A stretch of 64,000 bases of DNA from Dyadobacter beijingensis DSM 21582 (GCF_000382205.1 NZ_KB907789.1:62001-126000); one strand, 5' to 3'. Positions 55,565 to 64,000 are shown, counted from the stretch's first letter. The notes: a model not told the origin generated them from the letters alone. Translations and numbers: made by a program.

Positions 55565-58500
55565 CTAGTTGCTGCCCGGTTCCCGTTTGCCGCACGAATA
55601 CTCGGAAGGCAATACATGGTATACGTCCTTGAAATAACGGGCGAAATACTTGGGGTTGTTGAACCCGACCTGATAGGCAATTTCGGAAATGGAAAGCTGG
55701 CTCTTTTCCAGCAGCTGGGCAGCGTGTTGCAACCTGATCTCGCGGATTACTTCCAAAGGCGATTTGCCGGTAACCGTCTGCACTCTTTTAAACAATTGCG
55801 AACGGCTCACGCCCAGTTCCCGGGCAAGGTCGACCACCGTAAATTCCGGATTGGAAATATGTCGCTCGATTGCCTGGATCATTTCATGAAGAAATTGCTG
55901 GTCCGGCGGCGTTACCTTGATTTCGCTTGCCTTGATACCATTGCGGGTTACAAAAAGGCTGCGGAGTTTTTCCCGCGACGAAATCAGGTTCCGGATCCTT
56001 GATTCCAGCACCTGGAAATTGAATGGTTTGGCAATATAATCGTCCGCGCCGGCCTGGAACCCTTCAAGAAATTGTTCATCGTCTGACCGGGCCGTGAGCA
56101 GAATTACCGGAGTTTGCGAAACCTGCTCGTCGGATTTGACCATTCTGCAAAGGTCGAGCCCATTCAGGTCGGGCATCATAATATCCGAAACAATCAGGGC
56201 CGGGCGATATTCCAGCACTTTATCCCAACCTTCCCGGCCTGTGGAAGCCTCTATGACGGAATAAAATTGCTTTAAATTGTCTTTGAGATAAAAACGAAAA
56301 TCTTCGTTGTCCTCCACGATCAGGATGCGCGGTTTACCCTCCGCATCCTGTTTTCCCAGGTCTCTTTCGGCGCGCACGGCAACCTCGCCCGGTGTGTCAG
56401 GCAACCCGGCTGCGATTACTTCGGTACGCCTCTTCAAAGGCAGTTTTACCACAAAACAACTCCCCTCTCCGACTTCGCTCTCCACCGCCACAGACCCGCC
56501 ATGAATGCGGACGAACTCCCGCGTAATGGCCAGCCCGATACCGCTTCCCTGGTTGATGATCGAATTGGGTAAGTCGCTCTGAAAGTACCGTTCAAAAATC
56601 AGATCATGTTTTTCGCGTGGTATTCCTATGCCGGTGTCTTTCACTTTGATTTCCACGAAATAATCGCCATCCGCATCCCGGACATCGACGTTCACGGATA
56701 CCTCACCGGGGCCCAAAGTAAATTTAATAGCGTTCGAGAGCAGGTTGAACAGAATCTTTTCGAGCTTATCATGATCGAACGACGTTTCCAGCCCGGAGAC
56801 ATTGGAAGAAAACAGGAGCCGGATGTCCTTTTTCTCCGAAAGATCGGAGAAGGAATAGACGGTGTTCTTGACAAACCTGATGATGTCCCCCTCGGTAGGG
56901 TGAAACCGGATTTCATTCACTTCCAGCTTTCTGAAATCCAGTAGCTGATTAACCATGTTCAGCAGTCGCCGTGCATTTCGCTGGATCAGGTCCAGCTGTT
57001 TGCGGTCCTGACTGTCCACGGCCCTCTCGGTGAGCTTTTCAGCCGGGGCAAGTATCAGCGAAAGCGGGGTACGCAGCTCGTGGCTTACATTGGTAAAGAA
57101 CTTGGTCTTCAGCATATCCAGCTCCTGCGAGCGCCTTGCCTCCTCGCGCGTCTGCACGATCGCAAATTTCATGCGTTCCCTTTCCTGTATCAGCTTTAAT
57201 GCTGCGAGCAGCAGTAAGGCAATCGCTATCGCATACAAGGCATAGGCAATCGGCGACCGCCAGAATGGAGGCAGCACTTTAATCGGGAGCGATATTCCCT
57301 CCTGATTCCAGAGCCCGTCGTTATTGGAAGCGATCACACGGAAAACGTAGTCGCCCGCGTCGAGGTTCGTGAAGGTAACTTTCCTGTTGCCGGCATCTGT
57401 AACGAGCCAGTTGTCGTTAAAACCTTCCAATTTATACTTGTATTGGCTCCCACCCGGCTGGATGAAGTTTAATGCGGCAAATTCGATAGAGAAAACATTG
57501 TCGCTCGCCTGCAATACAACAGAAGGATTTGTCGTGATCGAGGAAGATAGTACAGGCTTTCCCCCAGCCCGGGACCCGGGGCGGACACTGCGGTTGAACA
57601 GCTGAAAATCGGTAAACACCAACCTGGGCACCATCTTATTCTCCCGCAAATCGCCCGGCCTGAATATATTGAACCCGTTGGCTCCGCCGAAAATCAATTC
57701 TCCGGCACGCGTCCTGAGTGCAGCGTCTTCCGTAAATTGCCTCCCTTGCAGCCCGTCCAATTCCGAGTAGTTCCGGAAGCTTACCTGCAAACGCCCCCTA
57801 CCGGAAGCAAAGGTCGCACACGACAGGCCACTGGGCGTACCCAGCCAGAGCCGGCCGTTTTCGTCCTCGGCCATCGACAGGATCGCATTATGCGGAAGTC
57901 CGTGCTTTTCGCCGTAGTTCACGAAAGTGTCGGAGCCCGGCACCCACATACTGAGCCCTCCCCGGGAGCCAACCCAAATCCGCCCTTTGGTATCTTCCAG
58001 TATCCCAAAGATATCGTTACTGGCAATAGAAGCCGGATCTCCCTTTTTTGTTTCAAAATGCACCAATGCACCCGACGTTTTTTTCAATACGTCGATCCCC
58101 GTCGAAGTCCCGAACCACATATTTCCTTTGGAATCCTCGAAAATGGTGGGAACGTAGGTAGAGTAAAGCGCACGTTGGTCTGGATGCCGATAGCGGGTAA
58201 AGTTTTTGCTTTCCTGGTCAAACAAGCACAGGCCGCCGTCGAGGGTGCCGACCCAAAGCCGTTGCTGTGAGTCTTCGAATATCTCCCATACGCTCCTCCC
58301 CGGAAGGCTCTCAGCCTTGGCGGGATCGTGCTGGAAGCGAGTAAATTGGCGCCCGTCAAAGCTGTTTAACCCACCCAGAAAAGTGCCTATCCACAGCTGA
58401 TTTTTATGATCCAGGCACAAACTCACGATCGCGTCGCTGCTCAATGATCTCGGATTACCCGGATCATGACGGTAAGTCGTGAATTTCCCCGTTTTTCTTT

Positions 58501-59719
58501 CAAAATAGATCAATCCTCCACCATTGGTCCCCAACCAGAGATTGCCTTTACGATCTTCGACAAACGCATTGACATCCTCAAAAGGCAGGCCGTAAGGCTT
58601 TGTGCGCCGGTTGACGAGCGGAAACAGACGGATATTTTCATGAAAATAATCCACCCCGGCTTTATAGGTTCCCGCCCAGATCAGCCCGTCGGCATCTTTC
58701 AGCATCGTGGTAATTGCATTATGGCTTAGTCCATTCGCATTTTCCGATGCATACCGCATGTTGGTGATCGATCGCGTCTTTTTGTCCAGCACATCGATGC
58801 CGTTTTGTCCATTGGCGATCCAGATATTACCCCTGTCGTCCTCTACCACACCGGTAATCAAATCCGAACTCAGCCGGGGATTTCCGAAGGTCTTGCCCAG
58901 ATAATTTACTTTTCCGAGGCGCTTGTCCAGATAGGCTATACCCAAATCGAAGTTGGTGGGAAAAACCCACACGTCCCCGTCGCGGTCCGTGGTGAGAAGG
59001 CAGTGCAACTTATCGCTTTTGTTTCTCCTGCGATCGTAAAAGAAATTATGCCTTTTGATAACCCGGACGGCCCGCTTTTCCAGGACGATATTTTCAACGA
59101 TCCCATTCGAATGCGCCAGCCAGTAAGTGTTATCACTTTGCTGAGCAATGGCTGTGACATCGTTGCTGGCAATGGAATTGGTATCACGGCCTGAATGCTT
59201 GATCGAAAAGGCCTTTTTACTTTGCTCATTATAACAAATGAGTCCCTCATCCTGCATGAGAAACCAGTAATTACCCTTGTTGTCGGGCACGACGGTTTTC
59301 AGATTAGCTGGTTTGCGAACCGAATAAGGCTGAAAACCTTGCAGGGGCCGCGAAAAAGTTTCCGTTGCCGGGTCGTAGACGCAGGGCCCAAGGCTGGTGA
59401 TAACGCCCATTTTGCCAGACGGCATTGCAAATAATGCCGCAATATCATCGTCAAATAGTGAAGCAGGGGCGGAAGCATCATTCCGAAAGACCTTGATCGC
59501 ATATCCGTCGAACCGGTTAAGTCCTGATTCTGTGCCAATCCACAGGAAACCGCTTTTGTCACGGTAGATTGCCTTGACATGAGCATGGGAGAGCCCCTGG
59601 CGGGCATCGATATGAACAAACCGGCGCTGCTGCCCGAATAATTGAAATGAGGCATGAATAAGCAGAAGCGCCATCACCAACACGCTGATCTTCCATGTAC
59701 GTTGTCGTTTCACCACCAA
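55565..59719 (-). CDS. Hybrid two-component system regulator (HTCS)
   Basis: This 1384-residue one-protein signalling system has a signal or transmembrane segment at the N-terminus and two periplasmic seven-bladed propellers made of about 14 regulator-propeller repeats (residues about 35-720, e.g. IYRDKSGFLWIGTESGLNRFDG). These are followed by a Y_Y_Y domain (about 735-810) and a transmembrane helix (about 820-843). The cytoplasmic part has a histidine kinase (FFTNVSHELRTP near 876, NLLSNAIKFT, DTGIGIP, GSGIGLAI), a receiver domain (ILIVEDNEDF near 1134, phospho-Asp in SDIMMPD near 1181) and an AraC helix-turn-helix (about 1285-1384). The periplasmic part binds an oligosaccharide and the AraC part activates the SusC operon alongside. 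Confidence 0.96.
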   Translation of the reverse strand: MVVKRQRTWKISVLVMALLLIHASFQLFGQQRRFVHIDARQGLSHAHVKAIYRDKSGFLWIGTESGLNRFDGYAIKVFRNDASAPASLFDDDIAALFAMPSGKMGVITSLGPCVYDPATETFSRPLQGFQPYSVRKPANLKTVVPDNKGNYWFLMQDEGLICYNEQSKKAFSIKHSGRDTNSIASNDVTAIAQQSDNTYWLAHSNGIVENIVLEKRAVRVIKRHNFFYDRRRNKSDKLHCLLTTDRDGDVWVFPTNFDLGIAYLDKRLGKVNYLGKTFGNPRLSSDLITGVVEDDRGNIWIANGQNGIDVLDKKTRSITNMRYASENANGLSHNAITTMLKDADGLIWAGTYKAGVDYFHENIRLFPLVNRRTKPYGLPFEDVNAFVEDRKGNLWLGTNGGGLIYFERKTGKFTTYRHDPGNPRSLSSDAIVSLCLDHKNQLWIGTFLGGLNSFDGRQFTRFQHDPAKAESLPGRSVWEIFEDSQQRLWVGTLDGGLCLFDQESKNFTRYRHPDQRALYSTYVPTIFEDSKGNMWFGTSTGIDVLKKTSGALVHFETKKGDPASIASNDIFGILEDTKGRIWVGSRGGLSMWVPGSDTFVNYGEKHGLPHNAILSMAEDENGRLWLGTPSGLSCATFASGRGRLQVSFRNYSELDGLQGRQFTEDAALRTRAGELIFGGANGFNIFRPGDLRENKMVPRLVFTDFQLFNRSVRPGSRAGGKPVLSSSITTNPSVVLQASDNVFSIEFAALNFIQPGGSQYKYKLEGFNDNWLVTDAGNRKVTFTNLDAGDYVFRVIASNNDGLWNQEGISLPIKVLPPFWRSPIAYALYAIAIALLLLAALKLIQERERMKFAIVQTREEARRSQELDMLKTKFFTNVSHELRTPLSLILAPAEKLTERAVDSQDRKQLDLIQRNARRLLNMVNQLLDFRKLEVNEIRFHPTEGDIIRFVKNTVYSFSDLSEKKDIRLLFSSNVSGLETSFDHDKLEKILFNLLSNAIKFTLGPGEVSVNVDVRDADGDYFVEIKVKDTGIGIPREKHDLIFERYFQSDLPNSIINQGSGIGLAITREFVRIHGGSVAVESEVGEGSCFVVKLPLKRRTEVIAAGLPDTPGEVAVRAERDLGKQDAEGKPRILIVEDNEDFRFYLKDNLKQFYSVIEASTGREGWDKVLEYRPALIVSDIMMPDLNGLDLCRMVKSDEQVSQTPVILLTARSDDEQFLEGFQAGADDYIAKPFNFQVLESRIRNLISSREKLRSLFVTRNGIKASEIKVTPPDQQFLHEMIQAIERHISNPEFTVVDLARELGVSRSQLFKRVQTVTGKSPLEVIREIRLQHAAQLLEKSQLSISEIAYQVGFNNPKYFARYFKDVYHVLPSEYSCGKREPGSN

Positions 59720-59782
59720 AATTCAGATTAAGGTTCGTCATTCAAGTCCCTGAGGCGGTTTCAGGTGTTTAATACCTAAATA

Positions 59783-59868
59783 AACGAAATTGGCCAAAGA
59801 GAATCCTTCGGTCAAAGTTAACTACCACATCTAAAAGAACCCAATGCATAATCGGGTTCCCGGGTTAT
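59783..59868. repeat. Two-hairpin intergenic element, copy B
   Basis: This is the second copy of the element at 46651-46738. Hairpin 1 (TTGGCCAAAG / CTTCGGTCAA) keeps most pairs. The linker is AAAGTTAACTACCACATCT, one base different. Hairpin 2 pairs GAACCC (59837-59842) with GGGTTC (59854-59859), quite unlike the bases of copy A. The CCGGGTTA end is kept. It lies downstream of the molybdopterin-subunit gene on the minus strand and upstream of the HTCS gene. Confidence 0.7.
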
Positions 59869-59899
59869 CTTAACGCGCGGTCCAGCATATAGGTAAATC

Positions 59900-59974
59900 T
59901 TATTTGAACAAGAGCTGGGCGAACCCAAACAGATTGTGCCTCCATACCGGCCAGGTGTGTCCGCCGGGATTCAT
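59900..59974 (-). pseudogene. C-terminal scrap of an esterase-like gene
   Basis: A 24-codon frame starting at the TAA of the molybdopterin-subunit gene reads PGGHTWPVWRHNLFGFAQLL, then FK and TAA. This matches the closing motif of secreted alpha/beta-hydrolase esterases (GGHxWxxWRxxLxxFxPLLF), where the His is the catalytic-triad His. Nothing else of that gene remains. It is best explained as the end of a lost esterase gene fused by deletion to the 3' end of the current gene. Confidence 0.55.
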
Positions 59975-62130
59975 TAAACAGCCGCCAAACTAAATGGCAG
60001 CCTCCTGATCCTCTTCCCGGTCAGATCGAAAATTGCATTGGTCAATGCAGGCGCGAATGCCGGTAAGCCGGGTTCGCCTACGCCGCCTGCATCCGCGTCG
60101 TTTTCCATAATGTGTATTTCAATGGGCGGGATGTCGGTAATGCGGGGCATTTGGTAGGTGCTGAAATTGCTATCCACCGCCATGCCGTCCTTGAATTTCA
60201 CTTCATGAATAGTGGCTGCGCCCAGTCCCATAACAACCGATCCTTCGACTTGGGCGCGTACCGTATCCGGATTGACATACCAGCCGCAATCCATCACCAC
60301 CCATACCTGGTCAATTTTTACGCCGCCATTCGTTGCTTTTGACACTTTTACCACATGACCCACCGTGCTCGCGAAACATTCCGTAATCGCCGTACCAAAA
60401 CCTTCGCCTTTCCTCCGTTCTCTCCATCCGGATACTTCTTCCATTTTGTCGATCAGCTTGTGCAACCGCTCGTCTTTTAAATGCGCCCGCCTGAATTCCA
60501 GCGGATCTTTGCCGGCTTCCAAAGCCAGTTCGTCGAGGAAACTCTCGTAAGCGAAACCATTCGTGGAGGCGTAAACCGATCGCCACCACATCGTCGGGAT
60601 AGGCGTTTCAAATGGAATATCCATGATCGCCAGGTTCTTGATCGAATCCATATAGGGTTTCAAAAAACCTTCGGAGGTGCTGCGGTTGGGCGTATCTTTC
60701 TTCCCACCCCGCCAATGGTCGTTATTCTGCCCGGCCATTTTTACTTTCAATGCATCAATTGCCCCATTACTGACAACCCCCTCGCAGCGATAGGTGATGC
60801 CCGGACGAAATGGCCCCTGCGTCGCATCATCCTCCCGCGTCCATACTACCTGAACGGGCGCCTTAATTTCCTTCGAAATCACGGAAGCTTCGTGCGGATA
60901 GTCCATGAAAGCCTTCCGGCCAAAGCCGCCGCCCAGAAAGGTCATATTCACAATCACCTTTTCCTTGGGAATCGACATCTCCTTGCTGATGTAGTCCTGC
61001 ACCCATTCCGGCGCCTGGATTGGCCCCCAGATTTCCAGCTTGTCGTCCTGGTAATGGGCAACGCAATTCAGCGGCTCCATCGCAGCGTGGTACTGGTAGG
61101 GCGTCTCGTAGGTAACATCTATTTTCTTAGCAGCTTTCGCAATGATCTCCGAGGGCTCGCCTTGCTTTTTAAATGCCAATCCCTCCTGCGTTTGCAGTGC
61201 TTCGCGCTGGCGTTTGTAAATTTCTTCGGTATCCAAATGCTCAAAGCCGGTATCGTCCCATTCTACTTTCAATGCTTTTTTACCTTGAATAGCTGCCCAG
61301 GTTGACTCCGCTACGACGGCCACCCCTTCCCGATAGGTATTAAAAACACCCATTTTTACTTTAAAGACATGCTTTACGCCCGGTATTTGTCTGGTTTTCG
61401 TGTCGTCGAAGCTTTTCACTTTTCCGCGTAGCCGGGGATTCCTTTCTACCGCGGCATACATCATACCCGGTATTTGTTTATCCAATCCAAAAACCGCGGA
61501 ACCATTGGTTTTCAACGGCGTATCCAACCGGCGCAGCGGCTTGCCGATCAGCTTGTATTCGGAGCGTTTTTTCAGAACTACCTCTTTGGGCGCTTCCAGC
61601 CTGGACGCCGCTTCCACCAGCTCGCCATAATGAAACCGTTTACCGGATGGTTTGTGAATCACATGCCCACCCTCGGCATAGCATTCCGCCTTATCGACGC
61701 CCCATTTCGTAGCCGCTGCCTGGATCAGCATTTCACGGGCTGTGGCACTCAGTTTTAACAGGTTTTTATACGAACCCCGCACCGTGGAGCTGCCCCCTGT
61801 AACCTGGTTACCGTATTTCTTATTGTCGCCCGGCGCGAACACGACATTGATTTCGTTCAAATTCACTTCCAGTTCTTCCGCCACGATCTGCGGAACAGCC
61901 TGGTAGGAACCCTGGCCCATTTCTGCCCGGTGGTCGAAAATGGTCACTTTTCCTGACGTGTCGATATGCACCCAGGAATTCATTTCCACCCCAAAGTTTT
62001 TGGCTTCGGCGGCATGGACGATCTTCGCTGATTTGGCATTGCCTGGCCAGTAAAAACCCAGCGAGAGCACGGCGCCGGTCATACCGGATGTTTTCAGAAA
62101 ATTTCTTCTGGATAATGTCTGGTTCTCCAT
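59974..62130 (-). CDS. Molybdopterin-binding subunit of xanthine dehydrogenase family (IorB-like)
   Basis: This 718-residue protein has a Tat signal (LSRRNFLKTSG) and the molybdopterin-binding domains of the isoquinoline/aldehyde oxidoreductase type: MGQGSYQAVPQIVAEELEV near 69, VTGGSSTVRGSYKNLL near 111, FLGGGFGRKAFMDYPHEA near 402, VMDCGWYVNPDTVRAQVEGSVVMGLG near 620, and GVGEPGLPAFAPALTNAIF with the likely catalytic Glu near 693. The family hydroxylates aldehydes or N-heterocycles using molybdenum and water, here in the periplasm. Electrons leave through the 2Fe-2S subunit and the dihaem cytochrome of the same operon (18-bp gap). Confidence 0.92.
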   Translation of the reverse strand: MENQTLSRRNFLKTSGMTGAVLSLGFYWPGNAKSAKIVHAAEAKNFGVEMNSWVHIDTSGKVTIFDHRAEMGQGSYQAVPQIVAEELEVNLNEINVVFAPGDNKKYGNQVTGGSSTVRGSYKNLLKLSATAREMLIQAAATKWGVDKAECYAEGGHVIHKPSGKRFHYGELVEAASRLEAPKEVVLKKRSEYKLIGKPLRRLDTPLKTNGSAVFGLDKQIPGMMYAAVERNPRLRGKVKSFDDTKTRQIPGVKHVFKVKMGVFNTYREGVAVVAESTWAAIQGKKALKVEWDDTGFEHLDTEEIYKRQREALQTQEGLAFKKQGEPSEIIAKAAKKIDVTYETPYQYHAAMEPLNCVAHYQDDKLEIWGPIQAPEWVQDYISKEMSIPKEKVIVNMTFLGGGFGRKAFMDYPHEASVISKEIKAPVQVVWTREDDATQGPFRPGITYRCEGVVSNGAIDALKVKMAGQNNDHWRGGKKDTPNRSTSEGFLKPYMDSIKNLAIMDIPFETPIPTMWWRSVYASTNGFAYESFLDELALEAGKDPLEFRRAHLKDERLHKLIDKMEEVSGWRERRKGEGFGTAITECFASTVGHVVKVSKATNGGVKIDQVWVVMDCGWYVNPDTVRAQVEGSVVMGLGAATIHEVKFKDGMAVDSNFSTYQMPRITDIPPIEIHIMENDADAGGVGEPGLPAFAPALTNAIFDLTGKRIRRLPFSLAAV

Positions 62131-62148
62131 GGTGGATTCAGTTTGAGA

Positions 62149-62793
62149 TTATTTCTTCGGAGCATATGCACCTTTGTTGAGCCAGGTCAGCCAGGCCTTT
62201 TTAAATTCGGCATGACTTACCGGCGGCAGCGTCCGTCCTTCTCCCGGGTTCCAGCCAGCAAGCACCAATCCGTCGTCGGCGTGCTCGATCAGCTTTTTAA
62301 TATCCTTATTCCCGTTCTTTTTCTTGTCGACCAGCTGTTTGGCAAGCTCATGGGCGCTTTTCCCCTGAAATACCATTTTCATATCCGCCGGCGGCAAATG
62401 CCAGTCGGGATTCCCCGGAGGCGTATGCAGGCCTGGCGTATTGGTTTCCTGATGACAGTTAGAACATTTCATCGCAAACACGCCCTTGCCATCATGGCCG
62501 CGTTTGGGAGCCATCGTGTGCAAATGACTGTCGTCACCCTGCAACGGCACGTCGCCCGCCGGATGGCAGTTCATACAGCGCGGGCTCATGAGTACTTTGT
62601 AAACCGTAGCAAACGCCTTGACAGACTCGATGCTGTCACGGTCGGCGGCGCTCCATTTAACTTCTTTCACCGGCGCATCGTCCTTGCGGAATGCCGATGC
62701 TCCTACGGCCATAATGAATACCAGTATCGACAGAATAGTGGCCGTCTTGACCGAAAAGAGATCCCCCTTCCCGTTTTTTGAATATCGTTTCAT
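62149..62793 (-). CDS. Dihaem c-type cytochrome of the molybdenum hydroxylase operon
   Basis: This 214-residue protein has one N-terminal membrane anchor (about 15-35) and two haem c motifs, CMNCH at 73-77 and CSNCH at 110-114. A C-terminal stretch with HADDGLVLAGWNPGEGRTLPP follows. It lies between the 2Fe-2S and molybdopterin subunits, 18 bp and 23 bp away. It is the obvious electron acceptor of the complex, passing electrons to the respiratory chain in place of the FAD subunit of cytoplasmic xanthine dehydrogenases. Confidence 0.88.
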   Translation of the reverse strand: MKRYSKNGKGDLFSVKTATILSILVFIMAVGASAFRKDDAPVKEVKWSAADRDSIESVKAFATVYKVLMSPRCMNCHPAGDVPLQGDDSHLHTMAPKRGHDGKGVFAMKCSNCHQETNTPGLHTPPGNPDWHLPPADMKMVFQGKSAHELAKQLVDKKKNGNKDIKKLIEHADDGLVLAGWNPGEGRTLPPVSHAEFKKAWLTWLNKGAYAPKK

Positions 62794-62816
62794 AGCGTGA
62801 GATTAAGGTGAGCGAA

Positions 62817-63293
62817 TTATCCCTGTGAAGTCTTCTTCTGCATTTCGGCAGCCAGATGTATTGCTTTGCGAATGCGCAGGTAGGTCCCGCACCGGCAAAT
62901 GTTTCCGGCCATGGCATCGTCGATATCCTGGTCGGTCGGATCCGGCTTCTCGCGCAGCAACACAGCAGCGGACATGATCTGCCCGGAATGACAATACCCA
63001 CATTGGGGTACGTCGATTTCCTGCCATGCCTTTTGGACCGGATGGCTGTTTGTTTCGGACAAACCTTCGATGGTCACCACCTTCTTGCCGACTGCCCGGC
63101 TCACTTTGGTCACGCAGGAGCGCACAGCTTCCCCGTCCAAATGCACCACGCAAGCCCCGCACTGGGCCACGCCGCAACCATACTTGGTACCTTTCAGCCC
63201 GGCCAGATCGCGGATCGCCCATAAAAGCGGCATCTGCGGATCAGCTTCAAGGGGATAATCCTTTTTGTTGATGTTTAATGTGATTTTCGCCAT
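62817..63293 (-). CDS. 2Fe-2S subunit of xanthine dehydrogenase family (IorA-like)
   Basis: This 158-residue protein carries two 2Fe-2S clusters: C40, C45, C48 and C60 in [23 protein letters not shown] order, and C98, C101, C133 and C135 in [10 protein letters not shown] and NICRCGTY. This is the standard small subunit of periplasmic isoquinoline/aldehyde oxidoreductases. It has no export signal and is probably carried out with the Tat-signalled large subunit. It is the first gene of the three-gene operon. Confidence 0.95.
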   Translation of the reverse strand: MAKITLNINKKDYPLEADPQMPLLWAIRDLAGLKGTKYGCGVAQCGACVVHLDGEAVRSCVTKVSRAVGKKVVTIEGLSETNSHPVQKAWQEIDVPQCGYCHSGQIMSAAVLLREKPDPTDQDIDDAMAGNICRCGTYLRIRKAIHLAAEMQKKTSQG

Positions 63294-63372
63294 GGTGAAT
63301 GATTCAGTTGATGGTGAGATTATAGCTCAAGACTTGGCCTACAAAAATTTAGAATAAAACTGGGCCAGCGTG

Positions 63373-63570
63373 TCAACAGAGCTCGCGCGCGCTGCTGAAT
63401 GTCAGCGCCAGCAGCTTCCAATCGCTGGCCTGTTTGGTATATACCTCCGTAACCGTGAATTCCGTATTGGCTTCGCTGCCGCGTACCATTGCATACAAAG
63501 TGATCCGGCTCCAAACAATCGCGGTGTTTCCAACGATTTCAACGGCAACATCATGCTCTGGGAAGCTATT
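63373..63570 (-). pseudogene. C-terminal fragment of a SnoaL/NTF2-like (DUF4440-type) protein
   Basis: On the minus strand a 65-residue frame reads VAVEIVGNTAIVWSRITLY, later EFTVTEVYTKQASDWKLLAL and ends ARELC before TGA at 63373-63375. This is the C-terminal half of small NTF2-like proteins, whose usual pattern is VYGNTAVVTGR...EFRVTEVYVKQNGRWQLVA. A stop at 63571-63573 closes the frame upstream, and the N-terminus is missing. It is a gene remnant cut by whatever placed the AraC fragment next to it. Confidence 0.65.
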
Positions 63571-63677
63571 TTATGTCGGAGAAACCCAAAACCGTCGGTC
63601 TGCCCACGGTGGCCTACTGCGCCGGTGAGCTTAACCTGACCCCCAAATACTTTGGCGACCTGATCAAAAAGGAAACC
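63555..63677 (+). pseudogene. Fragment of an AraC-family regulator
   Basis: The plus frame reads SYFMSEKPKTVGLPTVAYCAGELNLTPKY in two pieces around 63564-63650, then FGDLIKKETG. This is the first helix-turn-helix of an AraC-type DNA-binding domain. The rest of the domain (the second helix-turn-helix) and the N-terminal sensor are missing. The frame runs straight into an aldo/keto reductase tail. An ATG at 63573 would give a 74-residue chimeric protein, but its expression is doubtful. Confidence 0.65.
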
Positions 63678-63797
63678 GGCGCTGCGAGCCTGGAACTGAC
63701 GGCGCAAGATGTTGCCACGATTGCCGAAGCGGCCAATGACTTACAAGTAATGGGCGATCGGTATATTGAGCGCATGGAGAAGACCACGGGACTGTGA
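63678..63797 (+). pseudogene. C-terminal fragment of an aldo/keto reductase
   Basis: In frame with the AraC fragment, the sequence changes at about 63680 to ASLELTAQDVATIAEAANDL and RYIERMEKTTGL before TGA. This is the last helix and tail of aldo/keto reductases (usual form: LELTPEDLxEI...QGARYPExLEKMTG). The barrel with its Tyr/Lys/Asp/His active site is absent. The in-frame join of two unrelated genes marks a deletion or recombination scar. Confidence 0.65.
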
Positions 63798-63865
63798 TGG
63801 GTTTCACCGGGCGCCACTATCCAATCCCAGCTCAAACGGCTGATCATCCGGTATTGACTGAAATT

Positions 63866-64000
63866 TTACTTATCCGGCACGCCATTCTTGAATGTCATAT
63901 TGCCGAAAAGCGCCGTTCCGATACCGTCGACGATGGCCCCTTCGGTCATGTTAATGGCTGCATCCGGGTTGATGACGATGCCGCAATCTACGGCGCACGT
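63866..64000 (-). pseudogene. Truncated molybdopterin-binding subunit (second IorB-like gene, cut by window edge)
   Basis: The minus frame entering from the right edge reads VDCGIVINPDAAINMTEGAI, then VDGIGTALFGNMTFKNGVPDK and a TAA at 63866-63868. This is the same conserved region as VMDCGWYVNPDTVRAQVEGS in the intact gene at 59974. A complete protein would continue for roughly 70 residues. After the TAA, NFSQYRMI (63842-63865) still looks like the family sequence and then similarity stops. So the gene has both a premature stop and a lost 3' end. Confidence 0.7.

Noticed and set aside
60481..61305. A 274-codon open frame on the plus strand
   Set aside because: It is a shadow of the molybdopterin subunit gene, whose motifs on the other strand are unmistakable.
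1..64000. CRISPR arrays, rRNA, tRNA genes, prophage or insertion sequences
   Set aside because: No regularly spaced repeats, RNA-gene signatures, transposase, integrase or phage structural genes were found on either strand.

Overview
The window looks like part of a Bacteroidota chromosome, most likely a Cytophagales bacterium close to Dyadobacter (Spirosomaceae). The reasons are four SusC/SusD pairs, a giant hybrid two-component system, a FecR/ECF-sigma pair, a type IX secretion tail and moderate G+C. The genus is inference. Almost everything serves plant polysaccharide uptake and uronic acid metabolism.

Layout. (1) Positions 1-19360, minus strand: a pectin/xylan utilization locus. In transcription order it holds ECF sigma factor, FecR anti-sigma, STN-type SusC, SusD, short SusC, SusD, GH10 xylanase, PL9-like beta-helix protein, GH28, a glycosidase-like/SUMF1 fusion, and a GH105-DUF4861 protein broken by a frameshift. 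(2) Positions 19495-36441, minus strand: a glucuronate locus. It holds SusC, SusD, a TolB-propeller/clan-A glycosidase fusion, a sodium symporter, a second clan-A glycosidase, UxaC, an SDR-type UxuB, an RraA-like protein, UxuA, and an FAD/Fe-S oxidase wrecked by an internal deletion. An IclR regulator diverges from it at 36731. (3) Positions 37470-38657: a Crp-type regulator and an NAD(P)H:quinone-type flavoprotein. (4) Positions 38654-46179: an AraC regulator diverging from a plus-strand operon of a 2-oxoglutarate dioxygenase-like protein, Gfo/Idh/MocA oxidoreductase, a PQQ-type sugar dehydrogenase with PKD and haem c, and two xylose-isomerase-like TIM-barrel proteins. (5) Positions 46788-59719, minus strand: a third utilization locus with a hybrid two-component regulator, SusC, SusD, an IPT-domain glycan-binding lipoprotein, and a secreted GH44-like enzyme with a ricin lectin and a type IX sorting tail. 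(6) Positions 59974-63293, minus strand: a molybdenum hydroxylase operon (2Fe-2S subunit, dihaem cytochrome, molybdopterin subunit). (7) Positions 63373-64000: four broken gene fragments side by side.

How it works together. SusC/SusD pairs import oligosaccharides released by surface or secreted enzymes, and periplasmic enzymes trim them. Glucuronate is then isomerised (UxaC), reduced (UxuB) and dehydrated (UxuA) to 2-keto-3-deoxygluconate; the kinase and aldolase that follow are not in the window. The three import loci use three regulatory schemes: sigma/anti-sigma with an STN SusC, probably IclR, and a hybrid two-component system.

The least expected feature is the number of scars. One frameshift, two internal deletions and at least six C-terminal or internal gene scraps lie in 64 kb, with no transposase anywhere. 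A two-hairpin intergenic element occurs twice, with one stem changed in sequence but still paired.
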